Source: Phenylobacterium deserti
GTDB taxonomy: Bacteria; Pseudomonadota; Alphaproteobacteria; Caulobacterales; Caulobacteraceae
Reading direction: 5' to 3'
DNA: 49,009 nucleotides
NCBI GenBank assembly: GCA_945883235.1
Contig: CAMCXF010000024.1
Span: 1-49,009 of the forward strand
Positions within the stretch are counted from its first letter, which is position 1. Each line of letters opens with the position of its first letter. A model generated the notes under the pieces. That model was not told where the DNA came from. It worked only from the letters and a program-made list of their open reading frames with translations, and ran no database searches. Positions 43,952 through 49,009 of the stretch are shown piece by piece. A program made the translations under genes and the position numbers.

Positions 43952-45511
43952 TCACTTCGGCACCGCCGGTGTCGCAACTGTGGGTGCAGGGGTCAGGCCC
44001 GGCGAAATGGGAGCCTCCGACGGCTTTTCGCTGGGACCCTTGGAAGGCCAGACCGTCAGATTCTGATCAACAATACCGACAGGTTCTTCCCACGGCACCC
44101 AGCCCCAGGTCATCCGAAGCTTGCGGAAATTTTTCGCGGCATCGTACTGCGCCACGCTGGGCACGAGGTTACGCGCTTCAAGACGGCCCATGGTGGCCAG
44201 TACATTGGCGGCGGCGACATATTCGTCGCGGCGGGAGAACACCTGGTTCAACTCCGCCTGACGCAGCTCCTGCTCGGCGTTCAGCACTTCGATGGTGGTG
44301 CGCAGACCGACCTGCTGCTCCTGACGGGTGCCCTCCGCAGCGATGCGGGCGGCGGCGACCTGTTGCTCGCTTGAGGTGATGTTCGCGCGGGCCACGATCA
44401 GTTGGCTCCAGAATGTCGTAACACTCTGCAACAGCGTGCGACGGACGCCTTCCAGAGTGATCCGATCTGAATTGTTGCGCTCGACAGACTGTCGGATCCG
44501 CGACGACACCGAACCGCCTGAGTAGATCGGCACTGAAGCGGTAATGGTCGCGCTGACACTGCGCCCGAAGTTATCCCGGGGATCGAAGGGGTCAATCAGG
44601 CCGGAATGCCCGACTGTGAGATTACCGCTGACACTGGGCATCCGTTCGGCGCGCGCACCGGATACGCGGGCGCGGCTGGCCTGCTCGGCATACTGTTGCG
44701 CGCGCAATTGCGGGCTGAACTGCTCCGCGACCTTGAAAGCCTCGTCGGGATCGGTGGGCAGCATATAGGCCAGCGATGGCTCGGGCGCGAGTTCGCCGGG
44801 GTTTTGGCCGACAAGGGCTGTATATCCGGCCCGGGTGATGGCGAGTTGGCCAACCGCCGTCTGATAGAGCGCCTGAGCCTGGGCCAATCGCGCCTGGGAT
44901 TGGGCGACGTCGGTGCGGGTCACCTCGCCCACGTCGAAGCGAGCCTGCGATTCCTGCAGTTGGCGGGTCAGAACCTTGAGGTTCTCATCGCGAATTCGCA
45001 GGGTTTCCTGTTCGCGACGCGTATCGGCGTAAGCCTGGATGACCTGTGCGAGGATGGCGGCCTCAGTCCGGCGAAGGTTCTCGCGGCCGGCCAGCACATC
45101 GGCGTTGGCAGCGTTGACGGCGGCGGCGACACGCCCACCGGTCCAGAGCGGCTGGTTGAAACTGAGACCGGCCTGACCGCGGTTACTGCGACGTACCCCG
45201 CCTGCGCCAAAACTGTCAGGAACGCCGTCGCCGTTCAGATCGACCCCACGACCGGCGATCGGTGTCTGGGTTTCCGCCCAGTTGGCCGTGACCTGGGCCC
45301 CCAGTGTCGGACGCCACCCGGACCGGGCCTGGACATAGGTTTCGTCGATCACGCGCTGGTTGGCGCGTTGCGCCTGAAGGGTCGGATTGTTCTGATAGGC
45401 CAGCGCGATCGCATCAGCCAGGGTCTCTGCCCCTGCGGGAACCGCCGAGGCGGCCAGCATCCCGGCGCCCAAGGCCGCCGCGAACAGTCGGCCACGGAAA
45501 CTCATCGACAT
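43952..45511 (-). CDS. TolC-family outer membrane channel
   Basis: 519 residues. It has a signal peptide (MSFRGRLFAAALGAGMLAASAVPAGA) and the two repeats typical of TolC, starting ETLADAIALAYQNNPTLQAQRANQRV; coiled-coil helices include NLRRTEAAILAQVIQAYADTRREQETLRI. It forms the outer-membrane duct for type I secretion or drug efflux. I recall that in Caulobacter the gene beside popZ encodes one of the RsaF porins for the S-layer exporter. No ABC or membrane-fusion gene is here, so the partner is elsewhere. ATG 45511 follows GAGGAATC. Confidence 0.92.
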   Translation of the reverse strand: MSMSFRGRLFAAALGAGMLAASAVPAGAETLADAIALAYQNNPTLQAQRANQRVIDETYVQARSGWRPTLGAQVTANWAETQTPIAGRGVDLNGDGVPDSFGAGGVRRSNRGQAGLSFNQPLWTGGRVAAAVNAANADVLAGRENLRRTEAAILAQVIQAYADTRREQETLRIRDENLKVLTRQLQESQARFDVGEVTRTDVAQSQARLAQAQALYQTAVGQLAITRAGYTALVGQNPGELAPEPSLAYMLPTDPDEAFKVAEQFSPQLRAQQYAEQASRARVSGARAERMPSVSGNLTVGHSGLIDPFDPRDNFGRSVSATITASVPIYSGGSVSSRIRQSVERNNSDRITLEGVRRTLLQSVTTFWSQLIVARANITSSEQQVAAARIAAEGTRQEQQVGLRTTIEVLNAEQELRQAELNQVFSRRDEYVAAANVLATMGRLEARNLVPSVAQYDAAKNFRKLRMTWGWVPWEEPVGIVDQNLTVWPSKGPSEKPSEAPISPGLTPAPTVATPAVPK

Positions 45512-45626
45512 TCTGATTCCTCGATCACGCGCGAGATGCGCCTTATGCTGTCGTCTGCCGCCCGGACCAAGCCTCGTCACCTTAAGCTTTTTTCACGACG
45601 GTGTTTCGAAGGTGTTTCAACCGCAC

Positions 45627-46190
45627 CTATAGGGCGAAACCGTGATGCGATTCGAACCCTGCCAGCACGGGGGAAAAACAATCGAACAGCTCGCGGCGTC
45701 CGATCCCGCTGGCGGTGCGGCCATAGAGGCAGGCTTTGCCCACCGGGCCGTCACGTTCAACTACGGCCAGACGTCCATCCAGGGCCATTGCCGCAATCCA
45801 GGCGGCGGGTGCACGCCCGACGGCACCTTCGCAGACGACGATGGCGAAGTCTCCGGCCGGCACAGCCTCGCCGGCCTCGGCGTGCGTCACGGGCAGGCCC
45901 AGCGCCTCCATCACCGCAGCAGCATAGGGCGCACTGATGGCCAGGGCACGCTCGCCCGGCATGGGCCGCAACGCCTGCAGCAGTTTCGCCACATCGCGCG
46001 GCTTCAGCAGCCAGCGGCCCGGCGCGTACTCTGCCTCCATGTCGGCATAGGCCAGGTACGTGCGGTCGGCCGGCACGAAACCCTCGCGCGCAATCGTGCC
46101 CATCGCGTCGTGCAGGCGCACGTCGGTGACATCCTGGGTGCGAACCTGGCTATCCAGCATATTGAGGCGCGCAGCGGCGAAGTCGGCCAT
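45627..46190 (-). CDS. PIMT-like protein with no clear SAM motif
   Basis: 187 residues from ATG 46190. The start MADFAAARLNMLDSQVRTQDVTDVRLHDAM is that of the protein-L-isoaspartate O-methyltransferase family in alphaproteobacteria, as is the end GRRELFDCFSPVLAGFE. The SAM-binding motif normally reading like EIGTGSGYA is replaced here by ALAISAPYAAAVMEAL. It may have lost methyltransferase activity. It is the first gene of the minus unit leading to the TolC porin, 115 bp apart, an order I recall as conserved in this family. Confidence 0.85.
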   Translation of the reverse strand: MADFAAARLNMLDSQVRTQDVTDVRLHDAMGTIAREGFVPADRTYLAYADMEAEYAPGRWLLKPRDVAKLLQALRPMPGERALAISAPYAAAVMEALGLPVTHAEAGEAVPAGDFAIVVCEGAVGRAPAAWIAAMALDGRLAVVERDGPVGKACLYGRTASGIGRRELFDCFSPVLAGFESHHGFAL

Positions 46191-46298
46191 CGGGAATCCT
46201 TGTCGCATATGCGATCTGTAACGCCGGGTTATAGGCACCCGGAGGCGGAAGGCAATTGCGGCTGGCGAGCCGTTCTGATAGCACCGCGCGCTCTAAGT

Positions 46299-46372
46299 GG
46301 CCTGATGGCGGAGTGGTGACGTAGCGGACTGCAAATCCGCGCACCCGGGTTCGATTCCCGGTCAGGCCTCCA
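46299..46372 (+). tRNA. tRNA-Cys (GCA)
   Basis: The acceptor stem GGCCTGA pairs with TCAGGCC (46362-46368). The anticodon arm GCGGA-ctGCAaa-TCCGC gives anticodon GCA. The T arm is CCGGG-TTCGATT-CCCGG. The discriminator base is T73, as in tRNA-Cys, and CCA is encoded. A run of TTTTT follows at 46376-46380. Confidence 0.97.
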
Positions 46373-46430
46373 GAGTTTTTAATAATGATTTCAAGCACCT
46401 AAATGGTGCATCTTGGCGCCCGGCATGGCG

Positions 46431-46520
46431 TTCATGTCGCGTGGGTGTCGCAGACATTCTTAAGCATTTTCAACGGCTACAAATCGCTCGCGGCAGGTAG
46501 ACGCGACATGAAATGCGACA
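46431..46520. repeat. Inverted-repeat cluster of TGTCGC motifs
   Basis: TTCATGTCGCGT at 46431-46442 has a perfect inverted copy, ACGCGACATGAA, at 46501-46512. In addition TGTCGCA at 46446-46452 has an inverted copy TGCGACA at 46514-46520. Members of each pair are spaced about 11-12 bp. Such arrays beside a tRNA gene resemble arm-type sites of integrase attachment regions, but no integrase is seen. Confidence 0.5.
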
Positions 46521-47006
46521 GGGCCTACTGTGTCAGCCCCCCGAAAGCTGCAAACGTCCGGCGTCGTGCCGAGCACCGGGTGGGTGAGTCGCTCAAGGAC
46601 TTGGCGCGGGCGGATCATGCCGACGCGGGCAGGGCGAGCGGCGTTGTGAGGGCCGCGAACGCATCCCCCAAGGATACACGTTCGATCTCCCAAGCCCGCG
46701 CTGCTGACCGTCATACGGAGCAACCCTGAGGCCGTACGGCGGGCGCTGGCGTGATCCTGCGGCCCTGCCCCGGCCCTTCGGATCTAAAGTAGATCAAAAT
46801 AGATCAGGCCGTGGAAAATGGGCCGCTGTGGTGGCGCAGGAGTCCCTCGGGGAGTGTGGCCGCTATCAACCTAGCCGAAAGGCCTTCCCTGCCCTCCTCC
46901 GGAATCTGAGAGGCTTGTGGATGGAACAAACCATCGAGCCCCGCTGAAGGATTGGCCAACGTCCGATTGTTGGCCCGAACCCAACGGTGAGAATCGACCC
47001 CAAAGC

Positions 47007-47057
47007 CGACGTTCAGACCTACGTCTGATCGTCGTTCACCGCCGGCCCTGACGGCGG
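47007..47057 (-). terminator. Paired hairpins downstream of the TonB receptor
   Basis: On the minus strand, beyond the receptor stop, are a CCGCCG/CGGCGG stem (47039-47057) and then a 12-bp stem with one mismatch (47007-47034). Neither is followed by a strong T-run, so a terminator role is only possible. Confidence 0.35.
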
Positions 47058-47068
47058 AGTTTAGGCGG

Positions 47069-49009
47069 TCAGAAGTTGTAGCGCAGGCTCACGCGGAATT
47101 GGCGGGACTCCACCGGGTGGAAGTGGATGTCGTCGACGCCTGCGGCTGGCTCCCTGGGGAGGCGCGAGGTGTAGAAATAGGTGATGTCATTGTCCTTGCT
47201 CTCGAAGAGGTTGAGGACGTCCCCGGTAATGGTGACCGGGCCCAGTCGGTGGCTCAGGGCCAGGTTGACGATCGTGGAACTTTTCGACCGGGCGCTATCA
47301 TCTTCGATCAAAGGTGCGGGACCCAGGCGGCGAACCGTGACCTGCGCCGTGGTGTCCTCAGTCAGTTTCGCGGTAGCCCCGGCGGTGACGACATATTCAA
47401 GGGCATTGGGGATGCGGTCGCCGCCGGGCGGGTCGCCGCGGTAGCGGGCGCGGGTGGCCGCGCCGGAGACGTCAAGGCTGATTCCCGGGGCCGGAGTCCA
47501 AGTGAACAGGGCCTCGACGCCCATCCGCTTCGTGCCATCCGTGCTCTCGGTGACGCCAGCGTCGCCTACATACACCAACTCCGACTCCAGGCGCAGCGCC
47601 CAAAGCGCGACGCTGGCCGTGACGCCGCCCCCCTCGAAGCGGGCGCCGACCTCCGCGCCATCGGCGGCGGCAAAGATCGGCACGGCGTCAACCGGGTCGA
47701 GGCTGACCGGCGAGACGCGCTGGACCGAGCCCCGAACGTCGTTGGAATGGAAGCCGCGACCGGCGTCGGCGTAGAACTCGACGTTGTCGGAGACGCGAAA
47801 GGCCAGGCTGAGCTTAGGGCTCACGATCGCCTCGCTCTCGTGGCCGGAGTTCAGAAGGTTGTCGGAGTTGATGTCAGCATAGATGGCGTCGGCGCGTACG
47901 CCGAGCGTCGCGCGCCAGGGGCCGGACGCCCACGCCGCCTGACCGTAGAGAGCGCCGGACAACTCGCCCACCTCGTCCTGACGGTCGGTCGAGAGGCGCT
48001 GGCGCGCGCGGGTGCGGTAGAGGCCGATAGGGTCGACGCTGTCGAATCGGGTCTCAGCACCGAGCGCGAAGGTCCAGGGACTGTCCGGCGCGGCCCAGGT
48101 GCGGGTTGCCGAGCCGCCCAGGATCCAGCGCCGCTCCGCCTGCTCGAACTGGTCGCCGTTGATCGGATCGTCGAGGAAGTAGGTGAAATTGGACCACAGG
48201 TTCAGCGTGTAGCGCTGGGCGTAGAGGACAATGTCGGTGTTGTCGTCCGGACGGTACCGTCCGGAGAGGATGAAGCGGCGGGTTCGGCCACCGTCGGTGG
48301 GGTCGATGAGGCCGAAGCGCGAAGTTTGGCGGGCATCGACGGCGCGCTGCGGGATTTGGTCGGTGGAGTCCCAACTGGCGCCATAGGCCAAGGCGGTGAC
48401 CGACCAGTCGCCGACACCAAAGCGGGCGAGCGCGGTGGCTTTCTTCAGGTTCTCGTCGCGCACCCAAGGACCGTCAGCCGTGGTGAGGTCGAGGGCGACT
48501 AGGCCATTGCCGACGTTTGCGCCGGCGACGACGCGACCGTAGTTGTGCTCACCGCCGGCCACCTCGATGAAACTGCTCGGCAAGGTCTGGAAAGTGCGGA
48601 AGCCGGCCGTCCCGGCGGCGGAGAAGTCCCCCGCCTCGGCGAAGTAGGGCCCCTTCCGGTATGAGATCGTCTCGACCAGTTCCGGGACGACGCCGTTGAT
48701 GTCGAGATAGCCTTGGCCGTGGGCGTGGGTGCGCAGGTTGAGCGGCACGCCGTCTAGCGAAATGGAAAAGTCGGTGCCGTGATCGAGGTTGAAGCCACGC
48801 AGGAAGAACTGATTGGCCTTGCCCGAGCCCGAGTGCTGGGTGGCGGCCAGCCCTGGGATCACCTCGGCCAGCTCGCCAGGACGGAGGATCGGTCGGATGG
48901 CGTAGGCGCTGAAGCTGACGACCCCCTCGCTGGCGGAGGTCGCCTGACCGATCCGGCCCTCGCGTTTGCCCCAGACGTAGACCTCGTCCAACTCGGGCGC
49001 CGCCGTCGC
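47069..49009 (-). CDS. TonB-dependent receptor (5' end beyond window)
   Basis: 647 codons open to the window edge. The visible part starts in the N-terminal plug domain (ELAEVIPGLAATQHSGSGKANQFFLRGFNLDHGTDF, of which the RGF-x3-HGTDF part is typical of the family, then VDGVPLN-like LDGVPLN). It continues as a beta-barrel and ends in the aromatic SLRYNF of outer-membrane barrels. These receptors take up siderophores, cobalamin, sugars or metals using TonB energy. The substrate cannot be told from the plug. The missing part would include the signal peptide. Confidence 0.93.
   Translation of the reverse strand, partial: ATAAPELDEVYVWGKREGRIGQATSASEGVVSFSAYAIRPILRPGELAEVIPGLAATQHSGSGKANQFFLRGFNLDHGTDFSISLDGVPLNLRTHAHGQGYLDINGVVPELVETISYRKGPYFAEAGDFSAAGTAGFRTFQTLPSSFIEVAGGEHNYGRVVAGANVGNGLVALDLTTADGPWVRDENLKKATALARFGVGDWSVTALAYGASWDSTDQIPQRAVDARQTSRFGLIDPTDGGRTRRFILSGRYRPDDNTDIVLYAQRYTLNLWSNFTYFLDDPINGDQFEQAERRWILGGSATRTWAAPDSPWTFALGAETRFDSVDPIGLYRTRARQRLSTDRQDEVGELSGALYGQAAWASGPWRATLGVRADAIYADINSDNLLNSGHESEAIVSPKLSLAFRVSDNVEFYADAGRGFHSNDVRGSVQRVSPVSLDPVDAVPIFAAADGAEVGARFEGGGVTASVALWALRLESELVYVGDAGVTESTDGTKRMGVEALFTWTPAPGISLDVSGAATRARYRGDPPGGDRIPNALEYVVTAGATAKLTEDTTAQVTVRRLGPAPLIEDDSARSKSSTIVNLALSHRLGPVTITGDVLNLFESKDNDITYFYTSRLPREPAAGVDDIHFHPVESRQFRVSLRYNF

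Larger units (their letters stand above)
46373..47068. other. About 700 bp without a convincing gene, next to tRNA-Cys
   Basis: Between tRNA-Cys and the TonB receptor I find no recognisable gene. A 108-codon frame at 46403-46729 and an 87-codon frame on the other strand at 46460-46723 have no family match or good ribosome binding site. The stretch holds the repeat cluster at 46431-46520, a direct repeat TAGATCA at 46790-46796 and 46800-46806, and hairpins at 46954-46975, 47007-47034 and 47039-47057. It could be a decayed insertion site or a regulatory zone. Confidence 0.5.

Noticed and set aside
46403..46729. 108-codon frame after tRNA-Cys as a possible gene or integrase remnant
   Set aside because: No similarity to integrases that I can see, no clear ribosome binding site, and codon use unlike the neighbours.
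47099..48502. 467-codon open frame opposite the TonB receptor
   Set aside because: Antisense to a clear beta-barrel receptor, with low-complexity Val/Gly/Asp content and no family resemblance.

Overview
The window is about 49 kb of GC-rich (roughly 65%) chromosome from an alphaproteobacterium, almost certainly a member of the Caulobacteraceae (Caulobacter, Phenylobacterium, Brevundimonas and relatives). The markers are FlbT beside a TPR-glycosyltransferase of the FlmG/FlbA type with a full CtrA box between them, a clear PopZ polar organiser next to valS and a TolC-family porin, and an unpaired tRNA-like order of core genes. Nearly everything is ordinary chromosomal core. I see no CRISPR array, no insertion sequence, no intact prophage and no obvious defence or biosynthetic cluster.

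Layout. 1-2436: flagellin control and modification (flbT partial on minus, flmG on plus, CtrA box between). 2568-4355: a lone MoxR ATPase, then a lipoprotein whose ribosome binding site lies inside a strong hairpin. 4365-5590 (minus): universal stress protein and a small unknown. 5700-8160 (plus): HD phosphohydrolase, NadQ/NrtR-like NAD regulator, and an XRE/MmyB-like regulator. 8237-9525 (minus): a membrane di-iron hydroxylase with a small membrane partner. 9656-13812: long-form KAS III, CAAX-protease-like M48 peptidase, exported D-aminoacylase-like amidohydrolase. 13819-20765 (minus): ppdK, glyS, glyQ, two exported proteins. 21136-23041: glnK-amtB with a textbook terminator.

23108-28974 (minus): ispE, a TPR lipoprotein, ETF-ubiquinone oxidoreductase, and a periplasmic M48 peptidase. 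29143-32904 (plus): SGNH hydrolase, family-4-like uracil-DNA glycosylase, lytic transglycosylase. 32812-34036 (minus): a small glycosyltransferase-like protein and an unknown gene of lower GC. 34133-35206: a PA0069-type radical SAM protein with a near-consensus LexA box. 35214-36883 (minus): two very small proteins and an rRNA uracil methyltransferase. 37027-37626: a glycine-zipper protein.

37638-46190 (minus): tlyA (probably starting at CTG), acyl-CoA synthetase, valS, popZ, a TolC-family porin and a degenerate PIMT-like protein. 46299-46372: tRNA-Cys, followed by about 700 bp without a convincing gene that contains an inverted-repeat cluster. 47069-49009: the C-terminal part of a TonB-dependent receptor, running off the end.

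The most useful leads are regulatory or small-scale: the CtrA box at flmG, the SOS-like box at the radical SAM gene, the hairpin that buries an RBS, the probable CTG start of tlyA in a CTGA overlap, an interspersed GC-rich repeat present as an inverted pair between valS and popZ, two tandem micro-proteins, and the repeat cluster next to tRNA-Cys. I did not find a clear new multi-gene system.
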